The notes below the pieces were generated by a model. The model did not search any database and was not told where the DNA came from. It saw only the letters and a program-made list of their open reading frames with translations. From Tubiluchus corallicola (lineage: Eukaryota; Priapulida; Priapulimorpha; Priapulimorphida; Tubiluchidae): a stretch of 64,000 bases of DNA. The stretch covers positions 186,001 to 250,000 of the forward strand of contig JAQGDQ010000125.1 of the NCBI GenBank assembly GCA_030141605.1, read 5' to 3'. Position numbers and translations under genes: made by a program. Shown here piece after piece: positions 1 through 11,744 of this stretch. Within the stretch, counting starts at the first letter, position 1; the number at the start of each line of letters is the position of its first letter.

Positions 1-1612
1 TAATAGTTAGTAATAGTCACCAACAACTGCAGCAGCATCAGAAGATAAACTAGTTAGATCAAAAACTAATACAAATTTGCCAAAACTTATCATATCATGT
101 GACACTGCACACTCACCCTTACACACTTGATTTTTGTTGAGGACAGAATCTAGCTGCTTATGTTTATATAGTAAGTGTAGCTTATAATGAGCTTCACAAT
201 ACTGGGTTCAACTTACAGCTACACCATTTGTGTAACTAGTAAATTAAATGAAGTCTTGATAGTGCTAAATCAGGAAGGTGTGATAAGTCTCTAAATACTC
301 ATCGAAAATCACCTTGTTGCAAATACCTGCAATGTACATTAACTAACATGTAGACATGTACACCATATCAATAGTAATTTAGTAACTATCATCATTTATT
401 ACTGCATAGTATACTACATCAACAGTTATTGCTCTAAAGATCTTTTTGGACCAAAAGGCTTCCAAGGGAGGAAAGGCTGTCTCATCTAAAATATGGTAAA
501 CCTGCCCTTCTGGCTCACATTACGACACTGATACAATCTTTTTTAGACATACTTCAAAATTCACTAATATCCCAGCCTAAACAATTGTGGTATTTTTCAG
601 ATAAAAAATGTAAATAATTATAAATTGTGGCCAGCTTTTATTGTCTAATTCTGATATTTCAAGTAACATTTGATCAAATTATTTTGGCAAACAATTAAAA
701 TATGCAACCTTCACTAATGAGTATATAAAGCTATGACTGATGGATACATTACAACTCTATAATGTTTGAAAATCAGACCCATCATTGCTTATAAGTTATT
801 AGAATGTGATAAAAGGAAAATTTACATAAACTACATACATGTGAATTTGCTTACTTAGAGAAGCATACAGCACTTATGGAAACTATAAACTCAGATGAAA
901 TGTGATAACCACAGTGTGGTTCGTGTGAGTTTTGACTGCACAATCAATATCAATTGTCCTGAAAATAAGTTTTTCCTCGTGCATGAAACCCATTGAAGCA
1001 TTCAATGAATCTGGCACTTGGTCTGTTTACAAAACCATGCATGCATTCTTAGTTAAAGGTGCCTTAATGAGTTCCTTACGCTGGAATATGCATTACACTT
1101 CACAAAGAATTGTTACAAGCCCTCTATAGTAGAGAATTGCATTCATAGCTTTGTTAACAGAAAAGTCCTATGTTGGCGATTAGTAAAAGGTTATATATCT
1201 GGAAATATCGAAATTTAAAAGAGACTCCTCACTGAAAAATCTTCCATTGCAAGTTGAATATCCACAAATTTTCTTTTCCACTGTTTTCATAGTTGCATAT
1301 AGTTAATATAAGATTTGCAGCAATAAGTGAATGAAAAGCATGGCTTCAGTAAGACTGCTTACCATTGCTTAGAGATGAACAAGTTTTAGTGAGATTATTA
1401 CACGTACATACATGTCGTTTTCTGCTTGAAGATACAGCGCAGCGGTGCCTAATGCAGATCATTGTTCATCTAGTACTATTTACGTGTATGGCAATAAAAC
1501 TGAGATATGCACCTATTCTGATGTTGCTGAAATAAAATTTGCCGTTTTGCCGATTATATATCTGTTTTACTGATCATTGAATATGATTTTGTATATATAT
1601 ATATAAGCAAAT
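1..1612. other. Gene-free AT-rich stretch
   Basis: No exon, RNA gene or recognisable transposon is seen. The open frames are short, lack family resemblance and do not join through plausible splice sites. A short TA dinucleotide run lies near 1591-1604, just before the TIR element that follows. Confidence 0.5.
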
Positions 1613-2396
1613 GTAGGTAAAAATGGCACAGGAAAAAAATATGTGCTTAGTGTTAAGGCTGCAATGGGGAGTAATTATTTTAGTTATTTTTACCTCTGCC
1701 TAGCAAGTTATGCATCAACACGGTTTCTTTGTTTGTACGTATATTTAATTGTTTTTGTCTGTAGAGGCAGTAAGCTTATTACACAAGAACTACCTAACAG
1801 ATTTCCAAGAAACTTTGTGAAGTAAGGCTTGTATAGGGTGTCAAAGTGGAAAACTTTTCGCCGAAACTTTTTTAACACCAAGTACAAAAAGAAACTTAGT
1901 GAAAGGTCTCAGATACTTGGTGTTTGGTACATCTTTTTGTTACTGTACCTGGACAAACAACTACGAGTTAACTCTAGTTCCATTTCAAGAAATTCTTTCT
2001 TGTAAAACTGTGTAACTCTGTCTACAACCTTTGCTTATTAATGTGTATAGCCTTACAAGGTGACTTGGTACATACATTATATTACCATTGCCAAAATTAG
2101 TGATTAAGAAGGTAGATACGCACTTGATTATTGATTACAAATCTATTTAACGAACAAATAATTTGCGAGTCTTTTGCTAGTCTATCTAATACCAATGCAG
2201 GTACATTTTTGTGCATTGCTTGTTTATCCTGTGTGTTAATTTTTTTAATCAAAAGAATTAATCGAATAAGTTTAGGATTGTTTGGCTTTGGCAGTGATCT
2301 GCTTCCTTCTGAGCACATTCTAGTTTTATTATAGAAAACAACTTTTTCCTGTGCCATTTTTACCTGTACCATTTTTTCCTGTGCCATTTTCACCTA
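1613..2396. mobile_element. TIR element (MITE-like), family unknown
   Basis: The left end (1613-1638, reading GTAGGTAAAAATGGCACAGG then A-rich) is matched in inverted orientation at 2371-2396 with one mismatch over about 26 bp. The roughly 780-bp interior encodes no recognisable transposase, so this looks like a non-autonomous DNA element. I see no clear target-site duplication. The right end continues into further copies of the terminal motif, so the outer boundary could be nearer 2440. A 10-bp inverted pair (ACACCAAGTA / TACTTGGTGT, about 1874-1924) lies inside. Confidence 0.5.
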
Positions 2397-2440
2397 CTTT
2401 CCCACTTGTACCATTTTCTCCTGTGCCATTTTTGCCGCGC
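2343..2440. repeat. Short tandem repeat at TIR-element end
   Basis: Four imperfect copies of a motif of about 25 bp (core CCTGTGCCATTTTTACCTG, alternating with GTACCATTTT) lie in a row. They are multiplied copies of the terminal sequence of the element that ends here. On the minus strand they give a short repetitive peptide frame that is almost certainly not a gene. Confidence 0.55.
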
Positions 2441-2754
2441 ACGATATAAGCACATGGGTATTTGAAAACAATTTCAAAACAGTAGGGTGACAGGCCACAC
2501 AGTAAATGTAGGTAACTATTTTATAGGTGAAATGGCCTTTCTTTTAGTGGCAGGGGCTTTGTAGTTGGTGTAGTGTGTACATTTCATTATAAATTGTGAG
2601 CACAACTTTATATTTCTGAAAAGATCACTAGAAAAAACCAATTGAGTCATTCTAGATATAAATATTAAAGCTCAATGTTCATACAATGCATTTCTCTATA
2701 TTAATATTATTATTAAATAATGAATGGCAATTTTGTGTAGAACTTTGAAATGTT

Positions 2755-3423
2755 TATAATCAAGTTTCAAGTTTATTTATTTATTTATAATTACATTGAA
2801 TATAAACTTACACTGAATCTGTAAGAAGAATGCACATACATGTGGCAAATTATTAATGTTTACTAATCACAGCTTAAGCTAAGGAGACCTTGGCATGGCA
2901 ACACTGCCGCATTTCGCCAAGGCCACCTCGGAAAAAAAACAACAGATAAATAGGTCAGAGATAAAAAAGGAAGGAAAAGAGGGAAGGTAATGGAAAGGCG
3001 ATGGGCAATCAGTAAAGATGCACTAAACAATGCTATATATTATGTCAGGGTGTGCGGTCTGTGGAGAGATCTGGTAGAGCCCGCGAAGAGGTTAATCGAT
3101 CTAATGAAGGTGTGGCCCGGGAGATGAATTGAGTCACAAAATATCAGGAAGTTGTTTCTAGCTAAAGTCTACGATACGATCCCAAAGATAGTACGAGTAG
3201 ATCGCATGGCATTAATCCTTACGAGATAGTTGTCACTTAATGTCCCTGTCGGACATGGCGAAATGTCACGATACTCAATTGGAACACAAAAAAAGCGATG
3301 TAAAATCACAGAAGCAACCACTGAAATGGCAAATAAGCACAAAATGCAATAAGCAATCTGAATTGCCAGTAGGAGGACCAACCTGCCAATCTCTAGGCTT
3401 CTCTTATCAGGCCAGTGGATCTG
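2755..3423 (-). mobile_element. Possible LINE 3' end remnant, minus strand
   Basis: Read on the minus strand, the left edge (2762-2800) is an AAATAAATAAA tail next to a duplicated CTTGAAACTTGA motif, which looks like the 3' tail of a non-LTR retrotransposon. The sequence to its right (2880-3420) is less AT-rich than its surroundings. An 88-codon minus-strand frame (3169-3435) matches nothing I know. This is inference from tail form only. Confidence 0.25.
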
Positions 3424-3505
3424 CTTCTTGGTCATAATAGGTAGATCATTTTGACATATTATAAAATAACAAGGTCAAAATGCTCTACACACAATGACCA
3501 AGAAG
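3424..3505. repeat. Interrupted palindrome
   Basis: CTTCTTGGTCAT (3424-3435) is inverted exactly at 3494-3505. A second inverted pair, CATTTTGAC / GTCAAAATG, lies inside it. The two stems nest into one cruciform or hairpin of about 82 bp. It could be the fused ends of a small foldback element. Confidence 0.6.
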
Positions 3506-6059
3506 ACGGCCGATTAATTTATAAGTAGCTTACAGGCTGAAAAAGTGTGGTTACCCTTGATAAACAGAGTTTCCCAAATTTTAGTTTCTGTTTAGGCTCA
3601 GCAGTAGAAGCCTTGATCAGTGGTTGTTTCATCATTTCAACACGTGTAGTGTTCTTATAGATCAGAATCAGTATTAATGTGCATTGTAATAAGATTTCCA
3701 CTGTCTGATATGAAAAATGAAATCTATGGATTTTAATATTTAATAACTCCTAGAATAGTTTTCCACGGGGTAGTAGTAATGATGCAACAGATCAATGCCA
3801 AGAAAATCGTTATCAGGCCCTACTGTACTTGGCTCCTTGATCAAACTGCATGAGGCCTGTTGGAAATGTAACATGGCCCAGTTAGTAGGATAATTTGCAC
3901 ACCCCTGCTTTAATTAATACTCAGCAAAAACGAAATGTAATTTACTACTGGCCGTATGATAAACAGTATATAAGAATTCAATACATTAAAAAAAACTGGG
4001 AAATAAAAACGCAAAACATTTTTTCTACACTTTATTTGTTTTACTTTTACTTTTTTTAGACAGAATTGCAACACAGACTCCATTGGTCTCAAATTTGAGG
4101 CTAAAATTTCATTAAATTCAAGTTTTAAATTGTTTCTAATTGTGAGAACTCTGCAATTGAAAATGTGGTTTACACACGTCATGCTTCATCATAACAAGTA
4201 ACAGTATAGCTAACGATAAGAAGTTACACTAACTGTGATAGGCTAAAGTTAAACTAACCTGTTGAACAACTTGGATAAGACACTAAAAGCTAAAGTAAGA
4301 GCTGCTAAAATTCTAACCATGAAAGCAAGTAAACCATATTTCGAACTTTTGCTTACCATTAACACTGAAACACTGAACACCGACTTTTAAATGGGGGAAA
4401 ACATAAGAATAGTCTCTCATCATTCTTTGCCAAAAACGATCTCCAATCCTTGTCACGATCAGCAATAAAACGAATGTATGGCTAAATTCAATTCAATATG
4501 AATTTAGTATGTGAACAAAAGTGTGTGTGCAATACAGCATCAGCAACAATGCACATTAACAATTAAATTTTCTCCTACTAGAACAGATAGGTCTATTTTG
4601 TAAAACATATTGTCTGTGAACATCGCCTTGCATGTTCACCCCACGTGTTAATCTTTCAGGTTTAATCTAGTGTTGTTGTGATCTTTATAGCCACCACATA
4701 ATCATACTGACTAAGTCTCTTGGCTTGATCTTGCATTGTCGAGGCTATTCAAATGGGCAATAAATCGGCACCGTCCTCCCTGATCAGTGAGTCATGTGCC
4801 ACCCATAAGGATTTCCCACAGGCAATGTTAAATGTTTTACTTCAGATCGCCTTAAAATGTTCTGCGTTAAAAATCGGTAGACTTTTTCATTTTTTGCTTT
4901 GACTTCTGGCAGCCAACTGCGAGTGGCATCATTCGGAAAGATGCAGGATTACCAGTGACTCTCAGTCACTCATTGCTTTACAAGCTATTAAGCCAACAGA
5001 CGTACTTTTGACCTTAATTCTCACTTGTAACGTCTTCTCGATTGCTATCTTGTCTTCAGGATCATCCTTTAGGCATCTCTATTGGAAAACATTGCTTTTC
5101 TTATGAATTCTGACTCTGCACTTCCACTTTTCATTGGTATCAGTGGCTGCTAAATTGTAAGTTAAAAATTCAAGCCATCTCCACTTCCTTCCAGCAACCT
5201 TACGCCAATGGAACACTTTAGGAATATAATTGCATGTTATTTTAATCATGGTGCCTTCTCCTTCTTGTCCAAATAAGGAGGCCAGTTAATGACATTCACA
5301 AGCTCCCATTGGGTCTGGCTCCTAAGGTGCTGCATCATATTCGTGATGCTGAACGGGCCTCCATAACTGTTTCACTCCGGCTCTGTTATGTCTGCAAACT
5401 GATTTGGTCTTCCATCTTTGTACCTATTGGCATGCAGGAATGATGGCCTCATCATCACATTGAACAAAAACAAATTTTCCCGGGCCTAGCCATTCAATTA
5501 CTGCACCACTGCTTTTACCCAATCCAGCCAAGATTGTTGCACATGATTATGAACAGAATTAAGTTCTGCGGGGGTGGTCATGCAAGCACACAAAATTAAT
5601 AAAACGAAAATAAGTGTACCCTTGCCATGAAGTCTTGCGGTTGCCAAGACCATCTTCAAAATGGACTGATGTATTAAGATGAGGATGAATTAACAGATAA
5701 GTTGAGAAACCGAGTTGAAGTTATTCGGATGGTACTTTGCAGTTTTCGTTGTTCTGTTAATAGTACTGAAAATTTGGTTGCTACTGTTACCATAAATAAT
5801 TCATTGGCGTTATAAACTTAAACTACATTACAATCTTTGTTAAACGGTGTTTTTTGAAATAGTCAAGTAAATGCCTATTTATACTAGATATCGCGCTACA
5901 TTTTTCTCAAAATTAATAATATTGATATTTAAGAAACGTGTTTGTGAACAATGTGTCCTTTGTCGGGTTATAATTAGCTTTTGCAAAGGTGCGATGTGAC
6001 ACAGTCATCGCATTTTTGCAATTAAAACTGAAGTAAATTGAAACTTATCGGGAGCGAAG
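3506..6059. other. No gene recognised; part may be old transposon
   Basis: No conserved exon is visible. From about 4600 to 5600 the sequence is less AT-rich, and its minus strand has several broken coding-like stretches that suggest a very old mobile element, but I could not assign a family. Confidence 0.35.
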
Positions 6060-6160
6060 TAGGACACTGGCCGTACATAGACTAGCCAGATTAGGACCCG
6101 TTGTACATGGGCTAGTCCTAGTAGGGCGCGTCGTACATGGGCTATCCAAGTAGGGCAAAG
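6060..6160. repeat. Tandem repeat, unit about 30 bp
   Basis: About three and a third diverged copies of a TAGG...GTACATGGGCTAG unit occur in a row, followed by a partial TAGGGC copy. The copies are more GC-rich than the flanks. Confidence 0.55.
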
Positions 6161-7084
6161 AGAGTTTAAGGTGTATCATTTTTTATTTTGTCTCGTTTCA
6201 CAGACAGGTGACCCGTTTCACGACGTGAACAAAATACGTGTTTTTGATCTTGTAAGCTGGCACTCTTTATAGGTCAGTTTGCTCGCCGATTTAGTGAAGA
6301 TGATCCACGTATTGACATCATCATCACACGCCCGTCACGTCTATTGTAGACATTGGGCAGGCAGAATTCTAAAATAAAAGAAATCTGCCTTCAGACAGGT
6401 AAACGCAGCAGTAATCCAGCAAAAAAACTAGACACTGCTACGCCAGGCAGTGGCTTGTCAGCGCCACTTCCGTTAACGCACGTATTGACACCAAACTGAC
6501 GGCAACTCAGCTAATAAGCACAATCTTTAATAATGAAGAAACTTTTACAGAATTTTTAAAAATTTGACAAAATATGGATATAAAGTTAAAAGAGTGAGAG
6601 TGATCGCCAGTGCCCTATTTCGGCGCCCATGTACAGTACAGTTTTCCGCAAATTTAGCGCATGTGCTCAAGTGCAAGTGTCCAATTTTGACTAGTGAGGT
6701 ACTCCGCGCCCTACAAGCAGATTGTCTTAGCGCTTTTGCCTTGTAGATAGTGTAATGGGTCATGGTCATGGTGGTTTAGTCTGCTTAAACTAATTTTTAC
6801 GTTTTTTGTTCCATAATGTGCAAAAGTTACCATGCTTATAAACCACAATAGTCGCATTTATATTGTTACAAAAATGCCTTATAACAGCTCACATTTACAG
6901 AGTGTAAATATTTACAAGATAGCTGAACATGAATAAAAATTATACAATGATCTGACAATAAATACCATATTACAAATATTATTACAAAGTGAACACGAGC
7001 AGTAGAATTTAAATAGTGGTAAAATAGACTACAATCAAGAATAAAAGGTCACTAAAGTGAAATATTAATATTGAAGGATGTTCG
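6161..7084. other. No gene recognised
   Basis: Two overlapping open frames on opposite strands (6545-6769) show no family resemblance. No splice-supported exon or TIR pair was found. Confidence 0.35.
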
Positions 7085-9790
7085 TAATTTCTTCACGCTT
7101 TTCAGATGGAGGGATTGTACCCATAGTGCTTATCTCATTATTTTTTTGCAATGCATCAGATCTCTGGAATAAAAAACTTCTAGATCTAGTCTCCACTGTG
7201 GCACAGGAATTCGTTTGCCTAAAGTACTAAGAAATTCTTTTCTTTCTGTGCCAATACCGCCAAAAGTTTCAACGGCAATTGGTACAAAATTGAAATTTGG
7301 CAGTTGACTGTTGTATTTCGAATATTTCTGTTTTCGGCTTACTGAGCTGCATAACCAGCGTAACTAGATCAGCCAGTCAAATTTGAGGTTGCTAATGTAT
7401 CAACACAAGTAAAATCCCAAAGAAGAGAGCGACCCTTGACCGAGGGGATCAAAGTCATGCCATCTGGCCTTTTTCCTTCTGACCTAGACATCTGTAGGCT
7501 CTAATACTGAAGGAACATGAGCAGAGGTTAAAGTACGACAGATTAGATCATTAGCAGCTTGATGTCTTGCAAACCAACCGCTGGTTTTTAAACAACTTAG
7601 GCCTTGGACTTCTGAACTGTCTACAAAAGTTCCACATTTGCATTGATAAGGATGATAAATATATGCACCCAAACGAAGTGCTACAGCAGTATGCATTTGG
7701 TTATCATCTGAATGCAGACTCAGTGAATGAATAGCCATGGGTCAGCATCACTAGAGGATAGTCATTTTAGCAATGACTAGAACAGTGTTTTTCAACCAGT
7801 GTGCCGCGGCACACTGATGTGCCGTGAAAGATCATCAGGTGTGTCGTGGGAAATTATTTAATATCACCTAAGTAACCATTGTCGGGTGTCTGTGCTGTAA
7901 TAAACTGTGGCCGATAATGTAAAACTCTTATTTCAGTGGGTGGCAACAGAGAGTGATAAATGCCTGTAAAGTCAATAGAGTTAGTGTTTATGTACAGCAT
8001 CATTACTTGAAATATACTTGACTCTCAAAACACTGCGGGATTGAATGATAAACAAGAGAATTATCGCTGTTGTATGTGAGCACATAACTGGTTTAGATAT
8101 ACCATAGTTTAGGTTTGCTATATATACAAATGTAAATGTGTTGCGGGCAATCAACCACAGACGGCTTCATTAATATAGTAAGTTTTCAGGCTTCGTTAGA
8201 ACTATCAATCGACTTGATCAGGCGTAATTGTAGGGCCAAAGAATTCCACAATTTGGAGGCAGGAGACGTGAACGATTATGTGACTAGCCTGCTACGTGAG
8301 ACTTCAAGATTTCACCACTTTCTGTGCTGACGCATCAGTCAGAATGGTCACGTGACTGCCTATTGTTTCAACACGCACGTGTCTGTAAATGGTGGTGGTG
8401 CCCGAGGATTTTGGAAACGTAAAAAATGTGCCGTGGCTCAAAAAAGGTTGAAAATCACTGGACTAGAAGATATTGCTAAAAGCTGTGCTTTATCAGAAGA
8501 AGTTTTGGCAAACAAACTATCAAAAGATGCTTCAGTTAGAGGTTTGTCCCAAAATTTTTGTGAAGTTGAATCAGGTAGAGCTGTAACAAATGTTTCAACC
8601 TTTTCTGTCCAGATTTTTTTGCTATATCTGAATGCACTATAAATGTTAGAGGTGTGAACTCTAGAAAGGATTTCTTGGACTAAAGAAGCAGAGCCACTAG
8701 CTGATGCAAGAAAGGAAGGAAAAAATAGCTGGGTGGCACTTCTTATACCAAGACCTCCTTTGGAAACTGGCAAGGAATCTTGTAATCAAACTGAATCAGA
8801 CATATGAATGTTTAATATAGTCTGAAGAGTTTCACAAAGAACAGAATCATAACGGCTAAGTACATTAGATTGGAAAGCAGGAGAAGATCTAAAAATATGA
8901 AGTAGTTTTGGAATGGAGAAACAGTGTCGAAGTCGATATAGTGCATCATGAGCATCTAATAAACTTAGCCGAGAACCAAGGAGCGTTAACTGATGTCTAA
9001 TTTTTTTCCAGAACGCACACCATGGCATCATCTCCCAATGGTGCACCTAACAGAGTTGTTTCATCAGGAGACTATTTTCATTCCTGAAAGAACATCTTGT
9101 AATGGGGAAATTGATCATGAATGTGCCAAATATTAAAAGGAACCTCAAGATGTTCTATTCTCCTTTGGATCCCAACTGCTGATGTAATACTATAATCTCT
9201 GTTAAAAGATTGGAAGGTAATTGATAAGTAAGTCGAGCAAGAGGGTATAATTCAGGAATATATATTTTAACGAAATACATCATTTTTTGCTTATTTGGAG
9301 AATTGAAAGCATTGCTGGAATCCATTTTCAGCATTATCTCCGCAATGGATTCGTGCAAAAAACGTCATGTTGCACGAACAGCTGCTTCTGCACCACGTAC
9401 TGTACCACAACCAACTTGAGTAGGAAACAAAAAGGCAGCCGTTTTAGTGTTTAATGTTTGGCAAGCAGTTTTTGCAACCAAACAACGTAACGTATTGCCG
9501 ACAACTATAGGTCTAATCCCTCTGACTGATTTCTCAAAAGCACTTAAATTAGCACCTAAAAAATAAGACTTAATGTAAGAGTCTATATCTCCAGTTAAAA
9601 GTTCATTTACAAATTAGACTAGAGCCACTACAGGGCGATTACTGGGCTCATCAATTGAAGGTGCGATCATATCTTTCAGATGTTGAGGCCGAAGGCAGTC
9701 AAGACCTGATGCTGCATCAAGGTGAAAAAGCTTTCCTAATCTACAAAGATTTGACTTATGAAGGGAGCATCACAACAAAAACTCTAAGAT
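7085..9790 (-). mobile_element. Decayed LINE: RT plus C-terminal nuclease-like region
   Basis: Minus-strand translation in several frames gives, in order, a conserved RT block with IRPIVVGNTLRCLVAK (about 9450-9530), the catalytic-fold region with SSNAFNSPNKQ (about 9310), a QQLGSKGE segment in place of the usual QQGDP turn, a thumb region with HDALYRLRH (about 8960), GGLGIRSATQL (about 8740), and a C-terminal part with LGAYIYHPYQCKCG (about 7650) and [15 protein letters not shown] (about 7460) followed by [10 protein letters not shown]. The last two motifs resemble a PD-(D/E)XK restriction-like nuclease as found in some non-LTR elements. Frameshifts and stops break the ORF repeatedly, and a hAT element (7783-8460) splits it. 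Dead copy; the exact clade was not determined. Confidence 0.8.
7783..8460. mobile_element. Non-autonomous hAT element with perfect 8-bp TSD
   Basis: The element starts CAGTGTTTTTCAACC and ends GGTTGAAAATCACTG, an imperfect TIR pair that extends into GTGCCG-rich subterminal sequence. The flanks 7775-7782 and 8461-8468 are both GACTAGAA, an exact 8-bp target duplication as hAT transposases make. It lies inside the LINE ORF, and removing it brings the LINE translation (LLAISSS then DADPW) back together. No transposase domain is visible inside; a 64-codon frame at 8136-8330 has no clear identity. Confidence 0.88.
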
Positions 9791-10884
9791 CACAGGAATG
9801 AAGGCTTCAGTTTCACAAAATAACTAATAAGGTTTTTGAAACAAACTTACTCACTTACATAATTGTTTACCATTTCACTCATGCATTCACTTAGTCCGAT
9901 AATTTCTTTTGATAATAATGATAAGAACTTCAGACGAATGACATGTTACTGTTATTTGCTGACCTGTGTGTATTTCGGTAATGCGGTTTTATGATTTTTT
10001 CTGTATTATTAGAGTATGCATAATAAAATAATTTCACTTCAGAACTTCTTGGAGTCTTGTTATATCAATTTTGAAACAAATACAACGTACAGAAATCTTT
10101 ACAAAGTAACAGGTCTTGACACTGCAAAATTTTGCACCACGCAGGGTCACCACCATTTTACATGATATTATACAATTTTTCTTCAGGGGACCTACACGTC
10201 CTTGACGGTCTGGTTATTGTATTACTGTCAACTTATTGTATTGCTGTCAAGTTTGTATTACTGTCAGTATTGCTGTCAACTTATTGTATTACTGTCAACG
10301 TTGCTTTTATCTGGCCACATGTGGTAGCTGCTGCAGTTGCCTGTGTTGCAGCTTGTTGGATAGTGGAGATTTTCGTAAGCCATACCCTGACAAAAATAAG
10401 CACGACCAGCACAATTAAACTCAGCCAAAGCTGAGTGCGGAAAACAGCTCAAAGATAACCAAATCCGTGAGGCATATTACTATGAAATGTGTACTTATTT
10501 TAAATATATTTGCAAAGCATGAAACACTTTCAATGAGTAAACAACCCGTGGAATATGCTTAAATTTTAGCCAAATGACAGCTCTGATTGCTGTAAAAGTA
10601 CTTAGTTTGTAAATGAACTTTGATAATTTTATTTTTTACACAAAGTATTACTGCTTCCCATCTCCTTAACGGATTACACCGAAAATTGATAATTGCCCTA
10701 AAGTTAATCAAACAACTGGTTATGTAAGCTAAATATCTTGAGAATAGGTTTCAGCCAACATAAATTTTTGAAATTTCAAGGCCTGCTGTAATCTGTTCCT
10801 CGCAAGGCTAGCATACTCTAAGTGAAGCCTCACCATTGTGTTGATTAAAGCCATTATCAGATGCAATGGTCTGTCTGTTAATAC
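9791..10884. other. No gene recognised apart from a small tandem repeat
   Basis: This spacer lies between the LINE and a hAT-like element. Nothing exon-like was found. Confidence 0.35.
10215..10301. repeat. Tandem repeat, unit about 19 bp
   Basis: Five partial or full copies of TATTGTATTACTGTCAACT lie in a row, with A/G variation (ATTACTG or ATTGCTG). The open frames across it are a by-product of the repeat. Confidence 0.7.
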
Positions 10885-11443
10885 CAGGGATGTGGAGTCA
10901 CTAGTAATTCTGTTGCTAAATGAGTTGGAGTGAGTTTTTAAAAATTAGGGTTTTGGAGTCGGGACTCGGTAATACCTTTTTTATTACAGGAGTCGGTGAA
11001 AGTAGACAAACTATGACTCCAGTTACTTTTAAAACAATTATACCTAATATTAATGTATATTAGGTCACGTTAAGTAAATTATGTCAGCAAAAATAAGTTG
11101 CCGATTGTTATGGCTTAATTCTTAACCTGAGCAATTACAACATGTTGCTAGGTTAGATATTTACATTATGTTTTTATTTTTGGCAAGTATGTTTCTGAGA
11201 ATTTGAGCATAAGAAGTAGTCTGGTGATTCACTTCATAGTGATAGAATGCCACTGTAGCTAAGCTGCTAAATACTGAGAGATTTACAAACTATTATCTAA
11301 AGGCAGGAATCAGAGTTTGGGCTCATAAAATTTTAGAAGTAGGAGTTGGATCTTCTAAAATTTTAGGAATGAGAGTTGGATCTTCTAAGATTCTAGGGGT
11401 CGGAAACGGAGCGGAAGTTAAATATACTGACTCCACAACCCTG
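10885..11443. mobile_element. hAT-like non-autonomous element
   Basis: It begins CAGGGATGTGGAGTC and ends GACTCCACAACCCTG, a 15-bp TIR with one mismatch. The 8-bp flanks GTTAATAC (10877-10884) and GATATTAC (11444-11451) agree at six of eight positions, which fits an aged hAT target duplication. The interior has several GGAGTCGG / GGAGTTGGATCTTCT direct repeats and no coding capacity. Confidence 0.72.
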
Positions 11444-11744
11444 GATATTACTTATGATTTAAATTCTAGTTGTTAACTTAATTTGTGTATGGATATTACG
11501 TTCTAGGTGTTTTAGCACTTGAGTAGCTTTACACCCATCAAACTAAGAACTATATAACTTATGCAGAAGAAAGACAGGGTAGTGTCATAAATTACCTAAT
11601 TTGTGGACAAGTGAAATACCTAAATCGTAGTATGTATTTTGTGATCAGAGTTAAGCAACACTGAGCGTGGACAGTAAATTTGTGTTTCATATGTTATATT
11701 AGCCCCAGTAATTTACTTTTATGTTTGTTTATTTGCAGGTTAAA
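11444..11744 (+). other. TDRD7 5' flank with a 3' splice site before the start codon
   Basis: A good acceptor (TTATTTGCAG, ending at 11738) lies six bases before the TDRD7 ATG. The leader therefore comes from an upstream non-coding exon or from a trans-spliced leader. I could not locate the upstream exon or promoter. Confidence 0.5.
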
